DNA of 64,000 bases from JAOPZW01 sp963707695 (GCA_963707695.1 CAVPQY010000005.1:1-64000), one strand, 5' to 3'. Shown: positions 17,825 to 26,456, counted from the first letter of the stretch. A program made the numbers and translations. Notes: generated by a model from the letters alone, not told the origin.

Positions 17825-18454
17825 ATGGCCGAGCCTGAGGTCAGCGGGCTGTGGCGCGCGCGCCTGAAGTGGCGGCTGCGGGGCGCGACGCTGTGGCCGG
17901 CCTTCGTCGCGGCCCTCGTCGTCGACACCGCGCTGCTCGTCGCGCTGCCGATCGCCGGCGACGCGCGCCCCAACCCCGTCGGCGCCTTCCTGCTCGCCGG
18001 CTTCGCCAACCTGCTCGTCGTCGCGGTCCTGGGCCCGCTGGCCGGCCTGTGGTGGCGCCGCCGCCGCCCGTCGCTGCCGCGGCTGGTCGCCGACGACCGC
18101 GCCGGCACCGTCCTGCTCGGGGCGCTGACCGTCCTGCTCGTCGTCCTCGGCGTGGCCCACCGCCCGGCGATGGGCGAGGCGCGCGACGACTTCCGTGCGC
18201 AGTCGGTGGCCGTCCGGGCCTGGGTCGCGCACCGGGCGCCCGAGCCGTACCGCAGCAACGTCGGCCGTGCCGACACCTGGAAGCAGGGGCCGGGCCTCTA
18301 CCGCACGTGCGTCCCGGGACCCGAGGCCCGCCGCGCACTCTGCCTGCTCGTCTTCACCGACCAGTCGCCGCCGGCCGTCCAGCGCGACCCCGACCAGCGC
18401 CCCAACAGCGTCGTGGCGGGGCCGGACAACCCCGGCCGGCAGCTGGGGGGCTGA
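17825..18454 (+). CDS. Predicted membrane protein, unknown function
   Basis: 209 residues. Three hydrophobic stretches (about 24-44, 51-74 and 93-112) form a membrane domain. A soluble C-terminal half of ~95 residues follows, with two cysteines (YRTCVPG, ALCLLVF) that could pair outside the cell and a disordered Pro/Gly tail. I recognise no family. ATG 17825 lies 9 nt after TAGCCT (17810-17815), suggesting a leaderless start. It sits alone between the two dehydrogenase operons, convergent with the second E2. Confidence 0.6.
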   Translation: MAEPEVSGLWRARLKWRLRGATLWPAFVAALVVDTALLVALPIAGDARPNPVGAFLLAGFANLLVVAVLGPLAGLWWRRRRPSLPRLVADDRAGTVLLGALTVLLVVLGVAHRPAMGEARDDFRAQSVAVRAWVAHRAPEPYRSNVGRADTWKQGPGLYRTCVPGPEARRALCLLVFTDQSPPAVQRDPDQRPNSVVAGPDNPGRQLGG

Positions 18455-18487
18455 GCGCGGGCCGAGCCGTGCTCGCCCCGGGCGCGG

Positions 18488-19917
18488 TCACAGCGCCAGG
18501 CTGATCGGCTGCTCGAGCAGCTCGCGGATGCGCGCGAGGAACAGCGCGGCCTCGGCGCCGTAGAGGATGCGGTGGTCGCAGGCCAGGGTGACGTCCATCG
18601 CGTGGCGCGCGACGACCTCGCCGTCGCGGACGACCACGCGCGGCGCCATGGCGCCCACGGCGAGGATCGCGGCCTGCGGCGGGTTGATGACCGCCGTGAA
18701 CTCGGTCACGCCGTACATGCCGAGGTTCGAGACCGTGAACGTCCCGCCGCTGAGCTCCGGCGGCGTGATCGCGGCCGCGCGCACGCGCTCGGCCAGCGCG
18801 CGGGACTCGGCGGCGATCTGGCCGAGCGTCTTCTGGTCGGCGTCGAAGATCGTCGGGACGACGAGGGCGTCCTGCGCGGCGACGGCCACGCCGACGTTCA
18901 CGCGCGAGAAGAGCTCGAAGCGCCCGTCGCGGTAGGAGCCGTTCGCGCGCGGGTGCTCGCGCAGGGCCAGGGCGGCCGCCTTGACGACCAGGTCGTTGTA
19001 CGACGGGACCGGCCGCTCGCCGGCGACGCCCTTGAGCTGGGCCCGCAGCGCGACGCAGCCCTCCATGTCGACCGTCGTCTGGATCGTGAACTCGGGGATC
19101 GTCGCCTTGGACTCCGCCATCCGGCGGGCGATGAGCGACTGCGTCCGCGTGAGCTCCTGGACCTGGACGTCGCCCTTGGCGGTGCCGGTCTCCGACGTGA
19201 CGACGGGCGGGGGTGCGGCGGGCGCCGGGGCGGCCGGCGCCGCTGCTGCGGGCGCCGCGGCTGCCGCGGGCGCCGCGGGCGCCGCGGCCGTCCCCGTCGC
19301 GGCCGCCTCGACGTCCGCCTTGACGATCCGCCCGCCCGGTCCGCTGCCGCGCAGCGCGCTCAGGTCGACCCCGCGCTCGCGCGCGATGCGGCGCGCCACC
19401 GGCGAGGCCTTCACGCGCCCGTCGGCCGCGTCGCCGTTCGACGACACCGCGGGGCCCGGCGCGGCCGGCTGCGCGGGCGCGTCGGCCCCGCCCGCGACCT
19501 CGCCGCCCGCGGGCGCCGGCGCGCCGGGCGCGCACCGGGCTCCGGCGCCGCCGGGCGCGCACCGGGCTCCGGAGCGGCCGCGGCCGGGCCCGCTCCGGCC
19601 TCCGGGGCCGCCGCGGGCGGCTCCGCCGCCTCCACGGCCGGGGCGCTCGCGCCCTGCGCGCCGGCGCCGACGGCCGCCGGCTCCGCGCCGCCGCCGATGG
19701 TGGCGATGACCTGCCCGATGGGCAGCGTGTCGCCCTCGGCGGCGACGATCGCGAGCACGCCGGCCGCGTCGGCCTCGTAGGTCATCGTCGCCTTGTCGGT
19801 CTCGATCTCGACGAGCTCCTCGCCGCGCTGCACCTCGTCGCCGTCGGCCTTCAGCCAGCGCAGGATCGTGCCCTCCTCCATGGAGTCGGACAGGCGGGGC
19901 ATGACGACGTCGGGCAT
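18488..19917 (-). CDS. Pyruvate dehydrogenase-type E2 acyltransferase, one apparent frameshift
   Basis: The gene encodes one E2 in two frames. From ATG 19917 the lipoyl domain is intact (MPDVVMPRLSDSMEEGTILR, lipoyl Lys42 in ETDKAT), followed by an Ala/Pro linker. Past about 19,520-19,545 the frame must shift to reach the subunit-binding domain (VKASPVARRIARERGVDLSAL) and the catalytic domain ending in CDHRILYGAEAALFL. The break falls in a 27-bp tandem repeat of extreme GC, so a sequencing indel is the simplest reading. The active-site stretch reads DHRILYG rather than DHRxxDG: the catalytic Asp position is Tyr, as in some actinobacterial E2s. It lies 13 bp after E1beta in an E1alpha-E1beta-E2 operon. 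Confidence 0.82.
19523..19572. repeat. 27-bp tandem repeat in the E2 linker
   Basis: The 23-bp core GCCGGGCGCGCACCGGGCTC... at 19523-19545 recurs at 19550-19572, giving a period of 27 bp (nine codons; the protein reads EPGARPAAP twice). It encodes flexible linker, where length change is tolerated. The apparent frameshift in the E2 gene maps next to it. Confidence 0.7.
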
Positions 19918-19930
19918 GGGGTGGGCGCTC

Positions 19931-20917
19931 CTAGCGGTCGCGGAAGGTGGCCAGCACGGCGTCGACGACCTGCGGCACGTGCGGGAAGGCGATCTGCTCG
20001 AGGTTCTTGGCGTACGGCATCGGGACGTCGGCCCCGGTCACGCGCTGCACGGGCGCGTCGAGGTCGTCGAAGGCCTGCTCCTGGACGAGCGCGGCGAGGT
20101 TCGCGCCGACGCCGCCGTGCGGCCAGCCCTCCTCGACGACGACGCAGCGGTTCGTCCGGCGCACCGAGGCGAGGATCGTGTCGAGGTCGAGCGGGCGCAG
20201 CGTCCGCGGGTCGATGACCTCGGCCTCCACCTCGTGCTCCTCCGCGAGCGTCCGGGCCGCGTCCTCGGCGGTCACGGCCATGCGCGAGATCCCGACGATC
20301 GTCACGTCGGAGCCCTCCCGGCGGATCGCCGCCTGGCCGAAGTCCACGAGCAGGTCGGGATCCTCCGGCACCTCGCCGCGGCGGCCGTAGAGGTACTCGT
20401 GCTCGATGAAGACGACCGGGTTGTCGTCGCGGATCGCCGCCTTGAGCAGGCCCTTCGCGTCGGCCGGCGTCGACGGGACGGCGACGAGCAGGCCGGGCAC
20501 CTGGAGGAACATCGCCTCCCACGAGTGCGAGTGCGTCGGGCCGAGCTGGTGGCCGGCGCCCTGGGGCATCCGCACGACGAGCGGAACGGCCACCTGGCCG
20601 CCGAACATGTAGCGGATGTGCGCGGCGTGGTTGACGATCTGGTCCATCGCCAGCAGGGCGAAGTTGATCGTCATGAGCTCGACGACGGGCCGCAGGCCGA
20701 GCATGGCCGCGCCGACGCCCATCCCGACGATCGTGTTCTCGCTGATGGGCGTGTCGCGCACGCGCGCCTCGCCGAACTCCTCCAGCAGGCCGGCCGTGAC
20801 CTTGAAGGCGCCGTTGAAGACGCCGATGTCCTCGCCCATGAGGAAGACGTCCTCGTCGCGCGCGAGCTCCTCGCGCAGCGCGTGGTTCAGGGCGTCGCGG
20901 TACCGCAGCTCGGCCAC
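19931..20917 (-). CDS. pdhB: Pyruvate dehydrogenase E1 component, beta subunit
   Basis: 328 residues from a GTG at 20917, 2 bp after the E1alpha stop. Features typical of PdhB are GEDIGVFNGAFKVTAGL, the MTINFALLAMDQIVNHAA segment, QLGPTHSHSWEAMF, PRTLRPLD, VVEEGWPHGGVGANLA and RVTGADVPMPYAKNLE near the C-terminus. These last two match pyruvate rather than branched-chain enzymes. It forms the E1 heterotetramer with the next gene, converting pyruvate and thiamine diphosphate to hydroxyethyl-TPP and passing acetyl to E2. Confidence 0.88.
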   Translation of the reverse strand: MAELRYRDALNHALREELARDEDVFLMGEDIGVFNGAFKVTAGLLEEFGEARVRDTPISENTIVGMGVGAAMLGLRPVVELMTINFALLAMDQIVNHAAHIRYMFGGQVAVPLVVRMPQGAGHQLGPTHSHSWEAMFLQVPGLLVAVPSTPADAKGLLKAAIRDDNPVVFIEHEYLYGRRGEVPEDPDLLVDFGQAAIRREGSDVTIVGISRMAVTAEDAARTLAEEHEVEAEVIDPRTLRPLDLDTILASVRRTNRCVVVEEGWPHGGVGANLAALVQEQAFDDLDAPVQRVTGADVPMPYAKNLEQIAFPHVPQVVDAVLATFRDR

Positions 20918-20919
20918 GC

Positions 20920-22083
20920 TCAGCGGTCCTCGGGGCCGCCGACGGCGCCGCTGATCTGGCGCGGGATCTCGCCGACCTCGGACCCCTCGCCCGATGCGCG
21001 CTCGTGGACCTCCGCGGTCGCGTCGCTGACGGCCCGGTCGCGCTCGTCCTCGCCGCGGTGCGGGTCGGGCGAGCGCTCGTCGAGCGACCACCAGCCGCGC
21101 ACCTGGCCGCCGAGGACGTAGACGTCGTCGTAGAGCGACTCGGGTGGCGGCGGGGGCGACGCGTCGGCGAAGGCCACGGCCGCATCGACGCGCGCGACCG
21201 CTTCGGCATCGAGCGCCGCGCGCTCGTCCGCCGTCAGCACGCCCTCGGCCTCGAGGCGGTCGCCGAAGGTCACGAGCGGGTCGCGCGAGCGCCACTGCTC
21301 GACCTGCTCCTTCGTGCGGTACTCCTCGGGGTCGGCCATGGAGTGGCCGCGGAAGCGGTACGTGATGGCCTCGACGAGGACGGGCCGGCGCTCCTCGCGC
21401 GCGACCCGCAGCGCGTCCTGCGTGACCGCGTGGGTGTCGAGGACGTCCATGCCGTCGCACTCCATCCCCGGCACGCCGAAGCCCTCGCCCTTGACCTGGA
21501 GGTCCGTCACGGCCGAGTGGCGCTCGAGCGAGGTGCCCATGCCGTACTGGTTGTTCGTGACCATGAAGACGACGGGCAGCTTCCACAGCGCGGCGAGGTT
21601 CATGGTCTCGCCGAAGGTCCCCTGGTTCGAGGCGCCGTCGCCGAACGTGCAGAGCGTCACGTCCTCCGTGCCGCGCAGGGTCGCGGCGAGGCCGAACCCG
21701 GCCGCGATCGGCAGGTTGCCCCCGACGATCCCGTAGCCGCCCATGAAGCGCCGCTGCAGGTCGAACATGTGCATGGAGCCGCCGCGACCGCCGCAGCAGC
21801 CGTCGACGCGGCCGAAGAGCTCGGCCATGACCGCCTCCGGCGGCGTCCCGCGCACGAGCGCGTGCCCGTGCGAGCGGTAGGTCGAGATGAGGTAGTCCGT
21901 GTCGCGCAGCGCCCGCGCCGCCCCGACGATCGTCGCCTCCTCGCCGATGGCCAGGTGCAGGAAGCCGCCGACCTTGGCCTTCGCGTACATCTCGCCCGCG
22001 CGCTCCTCGAAGCGCCGGATGAGCGTCATCGTCGCCAGCCACCCGCGCGCGACGTCGGGCTCAGGGAGCGGGCGGTCGGCCAT
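20920..22083 (-). CDS. pdhA: Pyruvate dehydrogenase E1 component, alpha subunit
   Basis: 387 residues from ATG 22083. I chose this over a GTG three codons upstream because a TACCGT box lies 7 nt before it, matching the leaderless pattern of this genome. The TPP motif runs from TFGDGASNQGTFGETMNLAALW to VTNNQYGMGTS. The loop RFRGHSMADPEEYRTKEQV is diagnostic of PDH E1alpha. A C-terminal extension of ~45 residues (after YVLGGQVRGWW) is charged and probably disordered; it is unusual for the family. First gene of the pdhA-pdhB-E2 operon. Confidence 0.88.
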   Translation of the reverse strand: MADRPLPEPDVARGWLATMTLIRRFEERAGEMYAKAKVGGFLHLAIGEEATIVGAARALRDTDYLISTYRSHGHALVRGTPPEAVMAELFGRVDGCCGGRGGSMHMFDLQRRFMGGYGIVGGNLPIAAGFGLAATLRGTEDVTLCTFGDGASNQGTFGETMNLAALWKLPVVFMVTNNQYGMGTSLERHSAVTDLQVKGEGFGVPGMECDGMDVLDTHAVTQDALRVAREERRPVLVEAITYRFRGHSMADPEEYRTKEQVEQWRSRDPLVTFGDRLEAEGVLTADERAALDAEAVARVDAAVAFADASPPPPPESLYDDVYVLGGQVRGWWSLDERSPDPHRGEDERDRAVSDATAEVHERASGEGSEVGEIPRQISGAVGGPEDR

Positions 22084-22141
22084 CGTCCGCACGGTACCGC
22101 AGCGGTGATCCGGCGCCGGGGGCTCGGCCGGACGTTCGACG

Positions 22142-22537
22142 ATGCTCCGCTACGCGTCGATCTCGACCGGTCCGCCCGCCGAGGCGTGGGCCCTCCTGGC
22201 GCGCCCCGCGCGCTGGCACGAGTGGTCCCCGCACGTCCGCGGCGCGTGGGGGCTCGGCGACGGCGAGGTGCGCGCAGGCGCGCGCGGCGCGGCGCGGCTG
22301 CTCGGCGTCGTGCCCGTGCCCGCCTCGGTGACGCGTGTCGACGCGCCGCGCACGTGGACGTGGCGCGTCGGGCCGGTCGAGCTCGGTCACGAGGTCCGGG
22401 CGCTCGGCGACGGCGGCTGCGAGGTGGCCACGACGCTGCGCGCGCCGCACACCCTCGAGCCGCTCCTCGCCGTCACCTACGGCCCGGTCGTCGCGCTGCT
22501 CATGCGCAACCTCGCGCGCGTCGCCGCTCGACCCTGA
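22142..22537 (+). CDS. SRPBCC (START-like) family protein
   Basis: 131 residues with the SRPBCC beginning (ISTGPPAEAWALLARPARWHEWSPHVRG), a mid-protein beta-sheet with WTWRVGPVELGHEVRAL, and a long terminal helix (LLAVTYGPVVALLMRNLARVA). These proteins bind hydrophobic ligands in a deep pocket; the substrate is unknown. Divergent from pdhA with 58 bp between. Soluble, cytoplasmic. Confidence 0.75.
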   Translation: MLRYASISTGPPAEAWALLARPARWHEWSPHVRGAWGLGDGEVRAGARGAARLLGVVPVPASVTRVDAPRTWTWRVGPVELGHEVRALGDGGCEVATTLRAPHTLEPLLAVTYGPVVALLMRNLARVAARP

Positions 22538-22599
22538 GGCGGCCCGCCTCGGACCGCCGGTCGGTGGTCGCCCCGCGTCCGCGCTGGTGGGGTGGACCC

Positions 22600-22776
22600 A
22601 TGAGCATCCGTCCCCCGCGCGGCCGGGCCGGCCGCCCCCGGCGACCGCAGCGCGTCAGCGCGTCCCCGGCGCCGCCCGGCGACGCCCCGCCGGTCCCCAC
22701 GCTCGTCGCGACGCCGGCGGCCCGGCTGCCGCGGCGCCGGTTCGCACCCCGGGGGCACGGGACGACCTCGGGCTAG
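22600..22776 (+). CDS. Small basic proline-rich ORF, doubtful
   Basis: 58 codons from ATG 22600 behind GGGGTGG. The product is Arg/Pro-rich without a recognisable fold (MSIRPPRGRAGRPRRPQR...). Its TAG shares a CTAG with the convergent gene and falls in the loop of a strong hairpin, the same arrangement seen at other real gene ends here. That is the main reason to list it. It could equally be non-coding. Confidence 0.3.
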   Translation: MSIRPPRGRAGRPRRPQRVSASPAPPGDAPPVPTLVATPAARLPRRRFAPRGHGTTSG

Positions 22777-22791
22777 CGCCCGAGGTCGTCC
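22760..22791. terminator. Bidirectional terminator over convergent stops
   Basis: A perfect 14-bp stem (22760-22773 with 22778-22791) has a TAGC loop containing the stop codons of both converging reading frames. The stem codes for the last residues of the minus-strand protein (EDDLGR). Symmetry suits termination in both directions, although there is no T-run. Confidence 0.55.
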
Positions 22792-23030
22792 TCGCCCTCG
22801 AAGGCCGCCCACCGCGCCCAGAACTCCTCGGCGTCGAGGGCGACGAGGTCCTCGCGCAGCAGCCGCAGCACGCGGCGCGCGTGGGCGCCGGTGAGGTCCC
22901 AGAAGAGCACGACCTCGCCTTCGTCGACGGACACGACCTCGACCTGGTCGACGCGGTCCGGCGCCAGGGCGGCGGGCGCCCGGCTGCCGCGGCGGTGCAC
23001 CACGCGGTAGGCGTCGCGGGCGCGCCTCAT
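22773..23030 (-). CDS. Hypothetical protein, 85 residues
   Basis: Starts at ATG 23030, overlapping the end of the DsbA-like gene by 4 bp (ATGA), so translation is probably coupled. The sequence is compact and mixed (RVDQVEVVSVDEGEVVLFWDLTGAHARRVLRLLREDLVAL), with a predicted beta-hairpin followed by a helix and the tail EEFWARWAAFEGEDD. I do not recognise the family. Cytoplasmic by composition. Confidence 0.6.
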   Translation of the reverse strand: MRRARDAYRVVHRRGSRAPAALAPDRVDQVEVVSVDEGEVVLFWDLTGAHARRVLRLLREDLVALDAEEFWARWAAFEGEDDLGR

Positions 23031-23620
23031 GCCCGGGCGCCGAGCGCCGCCGCCGCGTCCTCGAGCCGATCGTCGCCGTGCAGGACCTCGCCGGTGGGCA
23101 GCCACACGGCGGGCGTCCCGACGACGCCGCGGGCGGCCGCCTCGTGCGTCGCGCGGTCCAGGGCGCCGCCGACGAGCCGCGTCCCGGCCGCCTTGAGCAC
23201 CGCCGACGGGTGCATCTCGCAGGCGCTCGCCGCGATCAGGACGTTCTCGGAGACCTCGAGCGAGCGGCCGCCCGCGTAGGCCTGGCGGAAGGCGGCGAGC
23301 GCGAACGCGACCGTGCGCCCGATCTGCCGCGCGTACGTCGCGACCCGCATCGCGTAGGCGCTGTCGAACGGGAACGGGTCGGGCCAGCGCACGGGCTGCA
23401 GGCCGCGCCGGGCCGCGGTGCGCTCAACCCGGGCCAGGGCGATGTCGCGCTCCTCGGCGCAGCGGAAGGCCCCGAAGGGGTCGCCGCCCGGGAGGCCCGC
23501 GGCGTGCACCGGCACCCACTCGACCGCGACCGGCATGACCTGCAGGACGCGCTCGGCGCTGAGGTAGGCCTCGGGGCTGCCGAGGTCGAGGTAGAACGCG
23601 GGCCGCGCCGCGCCGCCCAC
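23027..23620 (-). CDS. DsbA-family thioredoxin-fold protein (HCCA isomerase / kappa GST-like)
   Basis: 197 residues. The N-terminus FYLDLGSPEAYL places Ser15-Pro16 where DsbA has CxxC, as in 2-hydroxychromene-2-carboxylate isomerases and kappa-class glutathione transferases. The helical insertion contains PFPFDSAYAMRVATYARQIG and AFRQAYAGGRSL; the thioredoxin cis-Pro motif is GVVGTPAVWLP. It should therefore act on a thiol-linked small molecule rather than as a disulfide oxidase. It lies 6 bp after lpd on the same strand, so it is likely co-transcribed with lpd. Confidence 0.78.
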   Translation of the reverse strand: MGGAARPAFYLDLGSPEAYLSAERVLQVMPVAVEWVPVHAAGLPGGDPFGAFRCAEERDIALARVERTAARRGLQPVRWPDPFPFDSAYAMRVATYARQIGRTVAFALAAFRQAYAGGRSLEVSENVLIAASACEMHPSAVLKAAGTRLVGGALDRATHEAAARGVVGTPAVWLPTGEVLHGDDRLEDAAAALGARA

Positions 23621-23626
23621 CGCGCC

Positions 23627-25012
23627 CTACCCGTGGATGAGCCAGCCGTCCGCGGCGCGGGCGGCCTCCATCACGGCCTCCGACAGGGTCGGGTGGCCGT
23701 GGACGATGCGCGCGAGCTCCGGGTAGCCGCCCTCGAGGTCGCGGACGTTCACGAGCTCCTGGATGAGCTCGGTCGCGCGGACCCCGACGATCGAGGCGCC
23801 CAGCAGCTCGCCGTAGCGCTTGTCGCCGACGACCTTGACGAGGCCGGTGCGATCGCCGTAGACCGTCCCGGCGCCCACCGCGCCGTACTGGACCTTGCCC
23901 ACCACGACGTCGTGCCCGGCGTCGCGCGCCTGCTGCTCGGTCAGCCCGAACGACCCGACGTTCGGCGTGCAGAAGGTCGCGCGCGGGATGTCGTCGTAGT
24001 CGAGCGGGTGCGTCTCGAGGCCGGCGATCGCCTCGGCGGCGATGATGCCCTCGTCGGAGGCCTTGTGCGCGAGCGCCGGGCCGGCCACGAGGTCGCCGAT
24101 GGCGAACACCTTCGGGTTCGACGTGCGCAGCGCGCCGTCGACCTCGACGAGGCCGTGGTCGTCGAGCTTGACGTTCGCCTCGTCGAGCCCGAGACCCTCG
24201 ACGTCCGGGGCGCGGCCCGCGGCGATGACGAGCCAGTCGACCTCGCCCGGCTCGCCGCCGTACTTGAAGGTGCAGCTCAGGTCGGTCGTCCGGACGTCCT
24301 CGACGAACGTCGACGTGTGCACCTTGATGCCCTGCTTCTTGAAGCTGCGCTCGGCGAGCTTGGAGATGTCGGGGTCCTCGGTGGGCAGGACGCGGTCGAG
24401 ACCTTCGAAGAGCCGGACGTCGACGCCCAGGCGCGCGTACGCGCTCGCGATCTCGGTGCCCGACGCGCCGGCGCCGACGACCGCCATCGTGGCCGGCAGC
24501 TCGGTCAGCGCCCAGGCCTCCTCGGTGCCGATGACGCGGCCGCCGAACTGCGTGCCGGGGATCGGCTTCTTCACCGATCCGGTGGCGACGATGACCCCCT
24601 TGGTCGCCTCGACCTCCTGCCCGTCGAAGCTGCCGCCGACCTTGACGTTGCCGTCGGCCGTGAGCGACCCGTGGCCCTCGAGGACGTCGATGCCGTTCTT
24701 CTTGAAGAGGCCGGCGACGCCGCCGGTCAGCGTCTTGATGACCTTCGCGCGACGGGCCATCACGGCGTCGAAGTCGACGGTCGGCTCGGCGACCTGGATG
24801 CCGAACTCGCCGGCGTCGCGCACCTCCTGCAGCAGGTCGGCCGAGCGGAGGACCGCCTTGGCCGGGATGCAGGCGTAGTTCAGGCAGCGGCCGCCGACCT
24901 CGTCGGACTCCACCACCGCCGTCTTCAGGCCGAGCTGCGCCGCCCGGACCGCGGCGACGTAGCCGCCGGGGCCCGAGCCGATGACGACGACGTCGTAGGT
25001 GGGGTTCGGCAT
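23627..25012 (-). CDS. lpdA: Dihydrolipoyl dehydrogenase (E3)
   Basis: 461 residues. FAD motif GSGPGG at 12-17; redox-active disulfide C43/C48 in GGRCLNYACIPAK; NAD-binding motif VVGAGASGTEIASAYARLG; interface His440-Glu445 in HGHPTLSE. All are intact. It reoxidises dihydrolipoyl groups of E2 with NAD+. Only one E3 is present for two E1/E2 sets, so it probably serves both. The CLNYACIPAK variant (Tyr for the usual Gly region) is common in actinobacteria. Upstream ribosome site is GAGGTCCC. Confidence 0.95.
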   Translation of the reverse strand: MPNPTYDVVVIGSGPGGYVAAVRAAQLGLKTAVVESDEVGGRCLNYACIPAKAVLRSADLLQEVRDAGEFGIQVAEPTVDFDAVMARRAKVIKTLTGGVAGLFKKNGIDVLEGHGSLTADGNVKVGGSFDGQEVEATKGVIVATGSVKKPIPGTQFGGRVIGTEEAWALTELPATMAVVGAGASGTEIASAYARLGVDVRLFEGLDRVLPTEDPDISKLAERSFKKQGIKVHTSTFVEDVRTTDLSCTFKYGGEPGEVDWLVIAAGRAPDVEGLGLDEANVKLDDHGLVEVDGALRTSNPKVFAIGDLVAGPALAHKASDEGIIAAEAIAGLETHPLDYDDIPRATFCTPNVGSFGLTEQQARDAGHDVVVGKVQYGAVGAGTVYGDRTGLVKVVGDKRYGELLGASIVGVRATELIQELVNVRDLEGGYPELARIVHGHPTLSEAVMEAARAADGWLIHG

Positions 25013-25024
25013 GGGACCTCGACC

Positions 25025-25609
25025 CTAGCGAACCTCCGTCCGGGCTCCGCGGCTGGGGACCTGGAGGCGTCCCATGACCCGCACGAGCTTCCAGAACAGC
25101 CATCCGCCGAGGCCGACGACGGTCACGCAGACCACCACGGCGAGGACGTTCGCGGCGACCATGAGCGACACCGCCGCGATCGCGATGGTGATGCCGAGGA
25201 TGACCTCGAAGCCGAGCACGGCCCAGTACTGCCGGCGCCACAGCCCGACCGCGGCGACGACCATGAGCACCTCGAAGACGACGAGCCCCGTGAGCGCCGG
25301 CCGGCGCCCGTCGACGCCCGTGTCGGCGACCGCGGCGACGAGGTTCGCCAGCGCCAGGAGGAGCGCGACCGCGGCAGCGGCCTTCAGCGGGCCCGGGCGC
25401 TCCCCCGGCCGCAGCGGGGTCAGCCCGGCGCGGATGGCGTCGTCGCGCTCACGGCCGCGCGCGTAGCCGCGGCGCATGGCGTCCTGCTCGGTGACCGGCG
25501 GCGGGGCGGCCGGCCGCGCGCCGGTCGCGTCGGGTCCGGCGGTGGCGCCCTGCGGGCGCCGGGTGGGCCGATCCCCGCCGGGCCGCGCCTTGCGCGAGCG
25601 CCTACCCAC
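25025..25609 (-). CDS. Predicted membrane protein, unknown function
   Basis: 194 residues from a GTG at 25609 that overlaps the thiE stop; a later start at MRRGYARGRERDD (ATG) is possible. The first ~70 residues are basic, Pro-rich and disordered. Four hydrophobic helices follow (roughly 74-92, 103-120, 125-148 and 150-172), with WRRQYWAVLGFE between helices 2 and 3. This looks like the small four-helix proteins of many actinobacteria, without a named family. Its place directly after thiE may be chance. Confidence 0.6.
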   Translation of the reverse strand: MGRRSRKARPGGDRPTRRPQGATAGPDATGARPAAPPPVTEQDAMRRGYARGRERDDAIRAGLTPLRPGERPGPLKAAAAVALLLALANLVAAVADTGVDGRRPALTGLVVFEVLMVVAAVGLWRRQYWAVLGFEVILGITIAIAAVSLMVAANVLAVVVCVTVVGLGGWLFWKLVRVMGRLQVPSRGARTEVR

Positions 25610-26303
25610 GGGCGGCCCCGGTCGCGGCGGGCGCGCCGGCGGGCGCCGTCGCCCCAGGTCCGTCGCCGTCGGCGTCGAGCGCGCCGCGCAGCGCACGGGC
25701 GGCGCGCTCCGGGTCGTCCGCCTCCGCGATGGCGCGGACGACGACGACGCGACGCGCGCCCGCGGCCAGGACGTCGCCGACGGTGCGGTCGTCGATCCCG
25801 CCGATCGCGAACCACGGGCGCCGCACGGTGGCGGCCGCGTGCCGCACCGGGTCGAGCCCGATGGCCGGGCGGCCGGGCTTGGTCGGCGTGGGGTGGACCG
25901 GGCCGACCGCGAGGTAGTCCACGTCGAGCGCCGCGGCGGCGTCGCTCTGGCCGGCGCCATGGGTCGAGAGCCCGAGCAGGCGGCCCGGGCCCACGACCGC
26001 GCGGGCGGCGGCCACGGAGGCGTCGTCCTGCCCGACGTGCACGCCGTCGGCGTCCGCCGCGACGGCGAGGTCGGGACGGTCGTTGACCAGGAAGAGGGCG
26101 CCGTGCGCGGCGCAGCGCGCCCGGGCGTCGCGCGCGGCGGCGAGCACCTCGTCGTCGCCGGCGCGCTTGTCGCGCAGCTGGACGACGTCGACCCCGCCGC
26201 GCAGCGCCGCCTCGAGGACGTCGCCCAGCGGGCGCCCGCCGGGACGGCGGTCGCAGACGAGGTACAGGCGGGCGGCGGCGAGGCGCTCGCGGCGGGCGTC
26301 CAT
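25602..26303 (-). CDS. thiE: Thiamine-phosphate synthase
   Basis: 233 residues. Joins HMP-PP and HET-P to thiamine monophosphate. Signature pieces are VVQLRDK, FLVNDRPDLAVAADADGVHVGQDD (diphosphate site), LLGLSTHGAGQ, DYLAVGPVHPTPTKPG and WFAIGGID. TIM barrel, cytoplasmic. The last ~25 residues are an Ala/Pro/Gly tail not needed for the fold. It diverges from the riboswitch-controlled thiO operon; the start lies ~55 bp left of the aptamer. thiC, thiD and a thiF/adenylyltransferase are not in the window. Confidence 0.92.
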   Translation of the reverse strand: MDARRERLAAARLYLVCDRRPGGRPLGDVLEAALRGGVDVVQLRDKRAGDDEVLAAARDARARCAAHGALFLVNDRPDLAVAADADGVHVGQDDASVAAARAVVGPGRLLGLSTHGAGQSDAAAALDVDYLAVGPVHPTPTKPGRPAIGLDPVRHAAATVRRPWFAIGGIDDRTVGDVLAAGARRVVVVRAIAEADDPERAARALRGALDADGDGPGATAPAGAPAATGAARG

Positions 26304-26357
26304 CGCCGCCGATTGTCGCAGGCGCCGCGCGCACCCTGCCGCCGCCGGGTACTACAG

Positions 26358-26451
26358 TCCTTCCCAACGGGAGCCCGTCGCACGGGCTGAGAGGGCGGCC
26401 GCGTCCGCCGACCGTCAGCAGCTGATCCGGGTCATGCCGGCGAAGCGAGGA
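26358..26451 (+). ncRNA. TPP riboswitch (THI element)
   Basis: The conserved core is plain: GCCCG/CGGGC helix closing on CTGAGA (26387-26392 region), a variable GC helix, then ACC and CTGATCCGGGTCATGCCGGCG with the typical spacing, ending in GAAGCGAGGAG. Helix P1 can pair TCCTT (26358-26362) with GAGGA (26447-26451). GAGGA is also the ribosome binding site of thiO, 5 nt before its TTG start. Ligand binding should therefore hide the site and shut off translation of thiO-thiS-thiG. No separate expression platform is needed. Confidence 0.9.
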
Positions 26452-26456
26452 GCGTC

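Noticed and set aside
18488..19917. Two separate genes: a free lipoyl-domain protein and a lipoyl-less E2
   Set aside because: The linker continues smoothly in the next frame without a start signal, and the break lies by a GC repeat prone to indels.
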